This document shows positions 24,150 to 32,378 of a stretch of DNA of 34,681 nt, in pieces. The notes under the pieces are model-generated. The model saw only the letters and a list, made by a program, of their open reading frames with translations, was not told the origin of the DNA and made no database searches. Every line of letters begins with the position of its first letter. Position 1 is the stretch's first letter. The translations under genes and the position numbers were made by a program. The stretch is from an uncultured Ruminiclostridium sp. (GTDB taxonomy: Bacteria > Bacillota > Clostridia > Oscillospirales > Ruminococcaceae), in assembly GCA_944386545.1 (NCBI GenBank), contig CALXBK010000020.1:1-34681 (forward strand). Reading direction: 5' to 3'.

Positions 24150-26885
24150 ATGAAATCAAGCATTTGCGCTTGTATCGGACGCATTTCGGAATATTTAAAA
24201 CGGCTTATTCACAGTCCTTTGTCAATACTGACGCTTATTCTGCCGCCGATAGCGGTTATGGGCATAACACTTGCGGTGTTTGCGGTAAACGGTATGTACC
24301 CGTTCGGGGATAAGACGCTTGCGTGGTGCGATATGCACCAGCAGGTGCTTCCGCTTCTGCTTGATTTCAAGGATATACTTGAGGGCGAGGGCGATTTTTT
24401 CTTTAACTGGCAGAACGCTGCGGGAATGAACTTTTTAGGCGTTTTCCTTTTCTTTATTTCAAGCCCTTTCTCGCTTCTTGTGGCGTTTGTTGACAAGGCG
24501 GACATGGTTCTTTTTATGAATATCATGACTGTGATGAAGCTCATGGTCTGCGCCGTTACGGCAAACGCTTATTTCAGAGTGTGTCATAAAATGCTTCACC
24601 CCTTTTACGGTGCGGCTTTAAGCGTGATGTACGCCTTCAGCGGCTATTCGATGATGTTCTATCAGAATACCGTATGGCTTGATGTAATGTATTTCTTCCC
24701 GATTTTGCTCATATCCTTTGACAGGCTGATAAAAAAGCGCAAAAGCGGTCTGCTGATATTCTGCCTTGTGGGAATGCTTGTGCTGAATTACTATTTAAGC
24801 TACATGGTAGTGCTTTTCACCGTTTTGTATTTCGGCGTTTATCTTTTTATAAACAGAAAAAAGAACGTAAAGGGTATCGCTCCCCGCTTTGCGGTTGCCT
24901 GCATTATAGCCGCGCTTATCTCAGCGGTTATCTGGCTTCCGAGCTTTGCACAGTATCTTTCCTCGGCGAGAGGAGCAAATATTATAGACGGGCTGATGAA
25001 GTCCGACCTTTTTGCGCCGATATATACAAATCTTCCGCTGATTTTTGCAACGGCATTTTCGGTGGCGGGATATATTATATTCTTCGGGAAAAGGAAAAGC
25101 AAAAACAGCCGCTTTTATGCGGTTATGTGCCTGCTTATGCTTCTGCCTGTAATTTTAGAGCCGATAAATAAGATGTGGCACACGGGGGATTATATGGCTT
25201 TCCCCATGCGCTACGGCTACATCACTACACTTATGATGATGACCTATGCGGCGCATAAGCTCAAAAGCATGAAGCCGTATGATTATGCCGAGAAATCGAA
25301 AAAGCCGTATCTTCTGCTTTTTGCCGCTTCTGTGCTTGTCGGGGTATTTTCGGTATGGTACTTTTTCGCCAATAAAACAGAGCTTGATTCTTACAGCACA
25401 ACGCTGTGGGGAGACGCCGATTCGATGGTGCTTTTGCTTATCATGTTTTGCCTGTTTGCGGCGGTTTATGTGCTCGCACTTGCCTTCGGAGTATTCAAAA
25501 AGCTGTCATTTAGGGCTGTAGGGACAGTGCTTGCCGCAACGCTCTGCTTTGAGTGCTTTTTCAACGCAAATGTATATATAGGTGCGGCGGCATATACTCC
25601 GACTACCTACAACAAAGCAATTGCACTTGAGGATAAAATCCCTGAGGACGATGATTTTTACAGGGTAAAGCTGTCACAGGCGCAGAGAAAATACTTTGAC
25701 GCAAACCTTATCGGAGGGCTTGGGTATCCCACAATAGCGCATTATACCTCGCTCACCTCGGAAAACTATATGTTCGCCATGAAAAAATTGGGCTACTCCT
25801 CTTACTGGATGGAGGTGACGGGCAACGGCGGAACATGGCTTACCGATTCTATTCTGAGCATAAAATACTATATCGAGAGGTTCAGCGCAAGACAGCCCGT
25901 TGTATTCAGAAACAAGGATTATTCAATATACGAAAGTGAATTTTACCTGCCGCTTGGTATAGTGACGGATTTTGACCTGTCCTCCGCCGAAGAGTTGCCG
26001 CAGGATACGAGAATAAATATACAGGAATATGTTGCGAGAACATTGCTTTCGGCAAAACAGCCCCTGTTTACCGAATATCAGCCGACGGGAATGAGAAATG
26101 TCAGTTTTGAGCATAAAAACGATATGTACTACTTTACCCCTCAGAACAATTCCCGCATTGCAACGCTTACCTATAAGCTGCACATTGACGGCAAGCAGTC
26201 GCTGTACTTTGACTGTTTTGACACCGTTTCACGCAGGATAAAGGAGCATATCAACGATTGCTTTGCTATATATGTAGACGGGATAAAGGTGGATTTATCA
26301 TTCCCAAACAAGGATTCAAACGGGCTTTTGTACCTCGGAGAATTTGAGGACGAGGACGTAAGCATTGACGTTGACGTTATAGAGCAGACCTATTGCTCAA
26401 GTTTCGGAGTTTACGGGCTGTCGCACGAAAAGCTGGACGAAACGCTGAAAAACGCCGATACTGCGGCTCTTACGGTTGACGGCGGCAATATCAGCGGAAC
26501 GGCAACGGCTGACGGGGACGGCGGCTGGCTTTTCCTTGCCGTGCCGTATGACGAGGGCTTTACCGCTTATGTAAACGGTGAGGAAACCGAGATCGTAAGG
26601 GCGCTTACCGGCTTTACGGCAATACAGCTTGACGGCGGGGAAAACGAAATAAGTATTTCCTTTACTGCCAAGGGAATGAAAATCGGCATTGTGCTGACCG
26701 TGACGGGACTTTTACTGCTTCTTGCGTGGATTTTCTTCTCAAAGAAGCTCACCCCGCTTTTGCTGAAGCTCGACGGGCTTTGCAGGATAGGCGTGTATGT
26801 GCTTAGCGGCGGCGTACTGCTTGCGGTATATATCATACCGATGATACTGAATGTTGCGGGAATTATTTCGTCCCTTGCAGACTGA
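24150..26885 (+). CDS. YfhO family membrane protein
   Basis: This 911-residue polytopic protein has about a dozen membrane helices in the first 480 residues, a large extracytoplasmic domain at about 480-840 and two helices at the C-terminus. The N-terminal loop 'GDKTLAWCDMHQQVLPLLLDF' followed by 'FFFNWQNAAGMNFLG' is typical of YfhO proteins. In Bacillus and Listeria, YfhO is needed for adding sugars to (lipo)teichoic acid and is thought to be a GT-C-type glycosyltransferase that uses lipid-linked sugars at the outer face. The precise polymer modified here is unknown. Start ATG has AGGAGG at 24140-24145. The next gene starts 22 bases after its stop and is probably cotranscribed. Confidence 0.9.
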   Translation: MKSSICACIGRISEYLKRLIHSPLSILTLILPPIAVMGITLAVFAVNGMYPFGDKTLAWCDMHQQVLPLLLDFKDILEGEGDFFFNWQNAAGMNFLGVFLFFISSPFSLLVAFVDKADMVLFMNIMTVMKLMVCAVTANAYFRVCHKMLHPFYGAALSVMYAFSGYSMMFYQNTVWLDVMYFFPILLISFDRLIKKRKSGLLIFCLVGMLVLNYYLSYMVVLFTVLYFGVYLFINRKKNVKGIAPRFAVACIIAALISAVIWLPSFAQYLSSARGANIIDGLMKSDLFAPIYTNLPLIFATAFSVAGYIIFFGKRKSKNSRFYAVMCLLMLLPVILEPINKMWHTGDYMAFPMRYGYITTLMMMTYAAHKLKSMKPYDYAEKSKKPYLLLFAASVLVGVFSVWYFFANKTELDSYSTTLWGDADSMVLLLIMFCLFAAVYVLALAFGVFKKLSFRAVGTVLAATLCFECFFNANVYIGAAAYTPTTYNKAIALEDKIPEDDDFYRVKLSQAQRKYFDANLIGGLGYPTIAHYTSLTSENYMFAMKKLGYSSYWMEVTGNGGTWLTDSILSIKYYIERFSARQPVVFRNKDYSIYESEFYLPLGIVTDFDLSSAEELPQDTRINIQEYVARTLLSAKQPLFTEYQPTGMRNVSFEHKNDMYYFTPQNNSRIATLTYKLHIDGKQSLYFDCFDTVSRRIKEHINDCFAIYVDGIKVDLSFPNKDSNGLLYLGEFEDEDVSIDVDVIEQTYCSSFGVYGLSHEKLDETLKNADTAALTVDGGNISGTATADGDGGWLFLAVPYDEGFTAYVNGEETEIVRALTGFTAIQLDGGENEISISFTAKGMKIGIVLTVTGLLLLLAWIFFSKKLTPLLLKLDGLCRIGVYVLSGGVLLAVYIIPMILNVAGIISSLAD

Positions 26886-26907
26886 TTTTAAGAAAGGACT
26901 GATGAGA

Positions 26908-27705
26908 ATGGATATAGGAATTTCGACCGCCTGCCTTTATCCTCTTGAAACCGAGCAGGCACTGTTTGAGCTTGCAAGCAGAGGAATAAAAAACGCGGAA
27001 GTGTTTATAAATTCCGTGGATGAGTTGGAAGGCGCAATCCTTGACAGAATGTTTGAAATAATAAACGAATACGGCATAGCGATAAAATCCGTTCATCCGT
27101 TTTCATCTCCCCTTGAAACGCTGTTTATCTTCGGAGATTATCCGAGAAGGACGGAGTATCTGTTTGAAATTTACAAACGGTATTTTGAAGTGATGACTAA
27201 AATGGGCGCGAAAATATTTGTGCTTCACGGGGCGCTTCTCAGCTCCAAGGTACCCGATGAAAGATACATGGAGCGTTACCTCAGGCTGTTCAGAACGGCG
27301 AAGGAATTTGGTATAACCGTGGCGCAGGAGAATATCTGCTACTGCAAAAGCGCAAGCGTGGATTTTTTAAAAAATATGTCGGATAATTTGGGCGACGAGG
27401 TGCGCTTTGTGGTTGATTTAAAGCAGGCGCGGCGCAGTAATATTGATCCCTTTACGCTGATTGACGCATTGGGCGAAAAGATAGTGCATCTGCACATCAG
27501 CGACAGCAGTGAGGAGGGCGACTGTCTGCCGATAGGAAAGGGCGGCTTTGATTTTGAACGGCTGTTTAAAGCTCTTGATACGCTAAGCTATGACGGCGCG
27601 CTGATAGTTGAGCTGTACAGAGAAAACTACAACAGCTACGATGAGCTTGTAAGCTGTGCGGAGCAGGCGAAAAAGCTGGTTATGAAGCACCGTATGCTGC
27701 TGTAA
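26908..27705 (+). CDS. Sugar phosphate isomerase/epimerase-like TIM barrel
   Basis: This 265-residue protein is of the AP-endonuclease-2/xylose-isomerase-like fold. It opens 'DIGISTACLYPLETEQAL' and has 'AKIFVLHGALL', 'ITVAQENICYC' (a metal-binding glutamate), 'VRFVVDLKQAR', 'KIVHLHISDSS' and 'LIVELYRENY', the alternating strand ends that carry the metal ligands of this family. The reaction is not predictable; relatives isomerise or epimerise sugars or inositols. I chose the ATG at 26908, which has AAGGA nine bases upstream; earlier in-frame starts overlap the YfhO gene or sit too near the site. It follows the YfhO gene closely, so a role in the same surface-sugar pathway is possible but unproven. 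Confidence 0.82.
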   Translation: MDIGISTACLYPLETEQALFELASRGIKNAEVFINSVDELEGAILDRMFEIINEYGIAIKSVHPFSSPLETLFIFGDYPRRTEYLFEIYKRYFEVMTKMGAKIFVLHGALLSSKVPDERYMERYLRLFRTAKEFGITVAQENICYCKSASVDFLKNMSDNLGDEVRFVVDLKQARRSNIDPFTLIDALGEKIVHLHISDSSEEGDCLPIGKGGFDFERLFKALDTLSYDGALIVELYRENYNSYDELVSCAEQAKKLVMKHRMLL

Positions 27706-27724
27706 AAAATTTTTGATTTATGTC

Positions 27725-27753
27725 TTGCCTCAAAAAGAAATTTATGTTAAAAT
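27725..27753 (+). promoter_or_regulatory. Promoter of nrdR
   Basis: TTGCCT (27725-27730), a 17-base spacer and TAAAAT (27748-27753) lie about 40 bases before the nrdR start. Confidence 0.6.
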
Positions 27754-27792
27754 ACATTAGTAGGTTTTTTAGCTTAGAAAGCGAGTGATAAT

Positions 27793-28245
27793 ATGAAATG
27801 TCCGGAATGCGGATTTGAAGACAGCAAGGTTATAGACAGCCGTCCTGCCGAGGATAAAATTCGTCGCAGGAGAGAATGTCTTGAATGTAAATGCCGTTTC
27901 ACCACCTATGAGATGGTAGAAACAACGCCGCTTATGGTAGTAAAAAAGGACGGTTCGCTTGAGCCGTTTGACCGCGAGAAGCTGATAAACCGTCTGGCAA
28001 GGGCGACAGTAAAGCGTCCCGTGCAGATGAAAACGCTTGAAAAAATGGTTGACGATATTGAAACGGAGCTTAAAAACCAGTTCCGCAGGGAGGTTACCTC
28101 GGACGAGATAGGGGAGCTTGTGCTTCATAAGCTCAAGGATATTGACAAGGTTGCGTATATCCGCTTTGCCTCTGTGTACAGGGACTTTACCGATATAGAG
28201 AGCTTTGTTAAGATTATTTCGGAGCTGAGCGTGGAAAAGGAGTAA
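27793..28245 (+). CDS. nrdR: Transcriptional repressor NrdR
   Basis: This 150-residue repressor controls ribonucleotide reductase genes and reads the dATP/ATP ratio. An N-terminal zinc ribbon has C3-x2-C6 and C29-x2-C32, with '[17 protein letters not shown]' and 'RFTTYE' almost exactly as in the family. An ATP-cone domain follows at about residues 47-137 ('[16 protein letters not shown]', '[13 protein letters not shown]'). Position 34 is an extra cysteine within the second knuckle (CLECKC). Length is normal for NrdR. No nrd genes lie in the window. Its stop is one base before the start of a glycosidase gene, an unusual partner. Confidence 0.96.
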   Translation: MKCPECGFEDSKVIDSRPAEDKIRRRRECLECKCRFTTYEMVETTPLMVVKKDGSLEPFDREKLINRLARATVKRPVQMKTLEKMVDDIETELKNQFRREVTSDEIGELVLHKLKDIDKVAYIRFASVYRDFTDIESFVKIISELSVEKE

Positions 28246-28246
28246 T

Positions 28247-29716
28247 ATGAAAAAGCAGATCTGCAACCCGTTTTTACCCCTTAATGTGTGTATCCCCGAC
28301 GGCGAGCCGCATATTTTCGGCGACAGGGTTTATCTGTTCGGCTCGCATGACAAGCTCGGCGGAGAAACCTTCTGTATGCTGGATTACAACGTGTATTCCG
28401 CACCCGTGACGGATCTTACCGACTGGCGGGACGAGGGAGTTATATACACGGCAAGACAGGATCCCGACTATGAAAACAGAAAATATATGTATGCTCCCGA
28501 TGTCGTAAGGGGCAATGACGGCAGATATTACCTTTATTATTGTATGTCGGGCGAATTCGGCAACGGCGGCTATTTCGGACCGATAAGCGTTGCCGTGTGC
28601 GACACCCCGGCGGGTAAGTACGAATATCTCGGCTGCGTCAGAAATAAGGACGGCACGCCTATGAATAAATACATTTGCTTTGATCCCGGAGTCATAAACG
28701 ATGACGGAATTATCCGCGTCTATTACGGAACAAGCTATGATTTTGAAGAGCGTGAGGAATTTCCGACAGAGGAGCTTATCAATACCGAAATAAATATGTT
28801 CGGCAAGACGAGGGAAGAAATTCTCGGCACTCCCGACAGCGTTATGGGCGCTGTTATGCTGACAGTAGAGGACGATATGCTGACGGTAAAGGACGAGCCG
28901 CGGCATATTATTCCCTACCGCGTAAAGGGTACGGATTTTGAGGAGCATCCCTTTTACGAAGCGAGCTCGATAAGAAAGATAAACGGAAAATATTATTTTA
29001 TATATTCCTCTCAGCAAAATCACGAGCTTTGCTATGCGGTGAGCGACTGTCCGGACAGAGCCTTCAAATTCGGCGGCACAATAGTGTCCAACGGCGATGT
29101 CGGCATAAACGGCAGAAGCGAAAAGGACAGGCTCAACATGACCGGTACTACTCACGGCAGTATTGAGAATATAAACGGCGATTGGTATGTGTTCTATCAC
29201 CGGCTTACCCATAAATCCGATTACAGCAGACAGGCGTGTGCCGAGAAAATTGCGCTTTTGCCTGACGGCTCGATAAGACAGGTTGAGATTACCTCCTGCG
29301 GACTTAACGGCGGACCGCTTAAAGCAAAGGGCGAATATCCCGCGGCGATAGCCTGCAACATTACAAACGGGAATATGCCGCACGGCGCAAACAGGATATA
29401 CGATTTCAGCTTCCCTAATGTAAACCATGAGGGAGATGAGGTGTTCGTAGCGGAAATCGCCGACGGCACCATGATAGGCTATAAGTATTTTGACTTTGAC
29501 AGGGTGACGAGTATTTCTCTTTGCTGTAAGGGAGAGGCTGACGGACGATTTGAAATCTTTGCGGGAGAACGCAGGCTCGGCACTGCGGATATAACTGCGA
29601 ACAGCGAATGGGCAACCGTGACTTGCAGTTTTGATGAATTAAGCGGAGCTTATTCCCTGTATCTGTATTATAGAGGAGAGGGAACGCTTTCTCTTTTAAA
29701 AATAGCTTTTGAATAA
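28247..29716 (+). CDS. Glycoside hydrolase family 43-type enzyme
   Basis: This 489-residue enzyme is without a signal peptide, so it is intracellular. A five-bladed beta-propeller domain shows the GH43 layout: D18 in 'CIPDGEPHIFGDRVYLFGS' (general base), D146 in 'YICFDPGV' (pKa modulator) and E238 in 'HPFYEASSIRK' (general acid). A C-terminal beta-sandwich, about 370-489, resembles a carbohydrate-binding module. Family members remove arabinose or xylose (or galactose) from plant oligosaccharides, and the substrate cannot be fixed here. Start ATG with AAAGGAG sits one base after the nrdR stop, so the two are cotranscribed and probably coupled. The long open frame on the opposite strand is a codon-usage shadow. 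Confidence 0.88.
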   Translation: MKKQICNPFLPLNVCIPDGEPHIFGDRVYLFGSHDKLGGETFCMLDYNVYSAPVTDLTDWRDEGVIYTARQDPDYENRKYMYAPDVVRGNDGRYYLYYCMSGEFGNGGYFGPISVAVCDTPAGKYEYLGCVRNKDGTPMNKYICFDPGVINDDGIIRVYYGTSYDFEEREEFPTEELINTEINMFGKTREEILGTPDSVMGAVMLTVEDDMLTVKDEPRHIIPYRVKGTDFEEHPFYEASSIRKINGKYYFIYSSQQNHELCYAVSDCPDRAFKFGGTIVSNGDVGINGRSEKDRLNMTGTTHGSIENINGDWYVFYHRLTHKSDYSRQACAEKIALLPDGSIRQVEITSCGLNGGPLKAKGEYPAAIACNITNGNMPHGANRIYDFSFPNVNHEGDEVFVAEIADGTMIGYKYFDFDRVTSISLCCKGEADGRFEIFAGERRLGTADITANSEWATVTCSFDELSGAYSLYLYYRGEGTLSLLKIAFE

Positions 29717-29740
29717 AAGCGCAGAAAGGAATGTTGCAAC

Positions 29741-30064
29741 ATGACAGTAACTGAAATTATTAAAAAGCTCAAAGGAATGACAGGCTCGATAGAAGTGCCG
29801 CAGACGAATTTTCTTGCGGTGCAGGTAAATCTGACCGATCTTGATCCCGGCGTATTCTATGTAGAGGTGAAGAACGGTAACATCAGCATTGAACCATACG
29901 AGTACATAGACAGAAGCTGTGCCGTTACCATGAAGTCAACCAACTTTATAAAGCTTATTGACGGCAAGCTGGATCCCGTTGTGGCTTTTACCATGGGCAA
30001 GCTCAAGGTGGACGGAGATGTCGGCAAGGCGCTCGAATTTTCAAAGTTAGTTAAAAAACGCTGA
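29741..30064 (+). CDS. SCP2 sterol-carrier-fold protein
   Basis: This 107-residue soluble protein matches the SCP2 domain pattern: an N-terminal helix, strands through 'VFYVEVKNGNISIEP', 'CAVTMKSTNFIKLIDGKLDPVVAFTMGKLKVDGDVGKALEFSKL'. The 'G-K-L-x-x-x-x-A-F-x-x-G-K-L-K-V-x-G-D' run is the family signature for a hydrophobic lipid pocket. In bacteria the ligand is unknown and sterols are unlikely. Start ATG has AAAGGA upstream. It lies 24 bases after the glycosidase gene and is the last gene of the nrdR run. Confidence 0.9.
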   Translation: MTVTEIIKKLKGMTGSIEVPQTNFLAVQVNLTDLDPGVFYVEVKNGNISIEPYEYIDRSCAVTMKSTNFIKLIDGKLDPVVAFTMGKLKVDGDVGKALEFSKLVKKR

Positions 30065-30082
30065 AAAACCGAAACAAAAATA

Positions 30083-30118
30083 ACGCTCAAAGGTCTGCGC
30101 CTTTGAGCGTATTTTTAT
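30083..30118. terminator. Bidirectional terminator between convergent genes
   Basis: ACGCTCAAAGG (30083-30093) pairs with CCTTTGAGCGT (30100-30110) and is followed by ATTTTTATT. On the minus strand the stem is followed by TATTTTTGTTT. It serves both the SCP2 gene and the converging minus-strand gene. Confidence 0.85.
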
Positions 30119-30125
30119 TCAGTTC

Positions 30126-32000
30126 TTAATTTGTGCTTTCGGTAAGTCTTGCGGCGGTTTCGTTAAGCTCCTCAATAACAGCGGAAACCTCGTTTACGCT
30201 GCTGCTGATAAGAGAAAGACTGCTGTTGAGTGCGTCAACCGCATCGTTTGTTCTGTCAACGCTCTGCTTAGTGCCCTTAACCTCGTTTACGATTGCGTCG
30301 GAAGCCTCTGTTATGCCGCTGACGTTTTCAAGGATTTGCGCGGTGTATTCCTCCGCCTCCTGAACAGTGTCGGCGGATTTGACAGCAAGGTTTCTTACCT
30401 CGTCTGCGACTACCGCAAAGCCCTTGCCGTATACGCCTGCTCTTGCCGCCTCTATCGAAGCGTTGATTGCCAGGATATTGGTTTGATGAGAAATACTCTG
30501 TATTTTTTTAAGAATTTTGGTGTATTGCTCTATACCCTCGTCTATCTGACGCACCTTTTCGGTAATCTGCTCGGTTCTTCTCTGAACGGACGCCATATCA
30601 ACGCTTAAGGTGTTCATATCCTTTCTTATGCCGTCATTTGTAGTCGCGTTGCTTGCAGCATGGGAGGAAATAGGCTGTATCTTGTTTTCGAGAATATTAA
30701 GCGAAGCGTGAATTTGCTTTACCGAACGGCTGAGCGCTTCGTTTTGCTCCTCCATTTGTGCTTTCATGCGGTTTATGCGGTTTTTCTCGTAAACCATGCA
30801 GTTTGCGGGAGTGTTGTTGCCTGCAAATATTGTTCTCACCATATCGCGACAGCTCTTGAAGCCGCAGGCGTGGCAGTCGATATGTCTGTCTGCTTCGGTG
30901 TACTTTTCCATCTTTCTGAAAACTGCGTCAAGCTGTGCTTCGGTAGGAATTGTATCGATGCATCTGTTCTGGTATGTCCTGATAAAATCCTCAAGCCTTA
31001 AAGCCCCGAAAATCTTCTTGTGAAATCTCTCGGAGGCTCTTCTTTTCTGTGCCCAGTTTTTGGCGTGTACCATTATGTCGTAGGAGTCAAACATTTTGAA
31101 CTCCTTTGTTGCGCCTACGCCCGAATTACATCCGAATTCACAGGAAAGCACGTCGTATACGGCGGGAAGTTTTTCGTAAGGCGCTTCAAGGTAGGTGTCA
31201 AAATCCTTGTAAACCTTCTGCACGCCCTCTGAGGTTGTAACGGACAGCTCCGGAGCATATACATTAAGACATTCCTTGAGTCCGCCCGGCAGAGGATAAA
31301 ATCCGCCGTCAAAGCCTCTTGCCGTACTAAATTCAAATTCGCTGTAGCCCGTGGGCAGGCTTAGGTCTTTATTTTTCAGATATTCGTCAAGTCTTTTGAA
31401 GGTAACGTTATATTCGATTACTCCCGTATTACGGAATTCATCGCCCTTTGCGATACAGGGGGTAAGTCCTACAAGTATATCATCACTGCCGAGATACTTT
31501 CTTACATATATTGCAGTACACATCAAAGGAGACTGTATCGGGGAGAGTCGTTCGATAAGCTGCGGCTTGTGCTTTTCCGCATAGTTTACTATTGCGGCAC
31601 AGGGCTGGGAGATGATTTTCTTGTCGGGATTCTGCTTTACGTACTGTATATGCAGGTATGTACATATATCTGCGCCAAAGGAGGCGTCGTAAATTTCGTG
31701 TGCGCCGTTGTCCTTGAGCCATTTAAGCACATGACGCCACCTTCCGTCCATGGCGGTCTTTATTGCGGGAGCAACAACGAAGGAAACCTTTTTGGTCTTC
31801 ATAAGCTCAAGTACTTCCTCGAGATCGTCATCGTAATATCTTGCACCGTGAATGCAGCCCTTTACACATTCGCCGCATTTTATGCACCGGTCATTATTCA
31901 CCTTTACCGTACTGCCGTCATAGCGGTTGGCGTTGGGAACGGGACAGGTTTTTATGCAGGCGTTGCAGCCTATACATTTTTCTGCGATAACATATATCAT
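30126..32000 (-). CDS. [FeFe]-hydrogenase H-domain fused to a chemotaxis signalling domain
   Basis: This 624-residue soluble protein has no membrane helix. In order: two ferredoxin clusters (C9-x2-C12-x2-C15-x3-C19; C39-x2-C42-x2-C45-x3-C49), then a hydrogenase large-subunit domain at about 70-340. The H-cluster ligands are kept as SQPC134, TPC182 and SC287-x3-C291. The canonical 'TSCCP' is SQPC, so the proton-relay cysteine is absent. A four-cysteine Fe-S motif (C376, C379, C384, C401) follows, then a coiled coil (405-500) and a methyl-accepting chemotaxis hairpin tip ('[17 protein letters not shown]' to 'DEVRNLA', about 506-538). It probably senses H2 or redox state and signals through CheA-like partners that are not in the window. 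It ends against the terminator at 30083-30118. Confidence 0.9.
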   Translation of the reverse strand: MIYVIAEKCIGCNACIKTCPVPNANRYDGSTVKVNNDRCIKCGECVKGCIHGARYYDDDLEEVLELMKTKKVSFVVAPAIKTAMDGRWRHVLKWLKDNGAHEIYDASFGADICTYLHIQYVKQNPDKKIISQPCAAIVNYAEKHKPQLIERLSPIQSPLMCTAIYVRKYLGSDDILVGLTPCIAKGDEFRNTGVIEYNVTFKRLDEYLKNKDLSLPTGYSEFEFSTARGFDGGFYPLPGGLKECLNVYAPELSVTTSEGVQKVYKDFDTYLEAPYEKLPAVYDVLSCEFGCNSGVGATKEFKMFDSYDIMVHAKNWAQKRRASERFHKKIFGALRLEDFIRTYQNRCIDTIPTEAQLDAVFRKMEKYTEADRHIDCHACGFKSCRDMVRTIFAGNNTPANCMVYEKNRINRMKAQMEEQNEALSRSVKQIHASLNILENKIQPISSHAASNATTNDGIRKDMNTLSVDMASVQRRTEQITEKVRQIDEGIEQYTKILKKIQSISHQTNILAINASIEAARAGVYGKGFAVVADEVRNLAVKSADTVQEAEEYTAQILENVSGITEASDAIVNEVKGTKQSVDRTNDAVDALNSSLSLISSSVNEVSAVIEELNETAARLTESTN

Positions 32001-32043
32001 AATAAGAATCTTTTCACATGTCTTTGATTTGAAAATTCTTATT
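32001..32043 (-). promoter_or_regulatory. Leader hairpin over the start of the hydrogenase-chemoreceptor gene
   Basis: AATAAGAAT (32001-32009) and ATTCTTATT (32035-32043) form a 9-bp perfect inverted repeat, extended by TTTCA/TGAAA with a bulge. Transcription from the promoter just upstream should begin near 32040, so almost the whole leader folds into this hairpin, ending directly at the ATG. The only ribosome-binding-like sequence (GAAAAGA) lies inside the stem. Confidence 0.5.
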
Positions 32044-32045
32044 TA

Positions 32046-32074
32046 GTTTTAGCATAAAATATAGAATTTGTCAA
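32046..32074 (-). promoter_or_regulatory. Promoter of the hydrogenase-chemoreceptor gene
   Basis: On the minus strand TTGACA (32074-32069) and TAAAAC (32051-32046) are 17 bases apart, 46-74 bases upstream of the ATG. Confidence 0.65.
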
Positions 32075-32325
32075 TTTATTATGTTAAATTGAGTGAAAAA
32101 TGCACAAATGATTTGTTAAAAATATATATAAGGTATGTTTTATTGCACATCAAGGTGACAAAATGTTGATAATATTTTTTAGGTGTATAATAAGAGTAAT
32201 AAGAGAATAACCTGTGATTGCGCTATTCTATCGGATTTGTGCGCTTGTTTCGGACGGCAGAACGGGAAAAATTTTTAAAGACGCAAAATAGGTTAAATTT
32301 TACGGCAAATATTGACGACAAAACG
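32075..32325. other. AT-rich intergenic region between divergent genes
   Basis: The region has no open frame of note. A TATAAT at 32186-32191 exists, but its nearest TTGATA is only 14 bases away, so it is not a convincing promoter. No known RNA was recognised. Confidence 0.4.
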
Positions 32326-32354
32326 TTGACAAATCGCCGCCGATAGTGTATAAT
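32326..32354 (+). promoter_or_regulatory. Consensus promoter of the Y-family polymerase gene
   Basis: Perfect TTGACA (32326-32331), a 17-base spacer and perfect TATAAT (32349-32354). A second TTGAC lies 14 bases earlier. No LexA-type box (GAAC-n4-GTTC) is visible at the promoter. Transcription should start near 32361. Confidence 0.85.
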
Positions 32355-32378
32355 AAAAGCACGAAAGGGGGAGTTTTT

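Noticed and set aside
28274..29428. 384-codon open frame on the minus strand opposite the GH43 gene
   Set aside because: It has no ribosome binding site or recognisable domain and mirrors the codon usage of the strongly supported plus-strand gene.
32165..32191. Second promoter upstream of the polymerase (TTGATA and TATAAT)
   Set aside because: The spacing is only 14 bases, too short for a typical sigma-A promoter, and no extended -10 is present.
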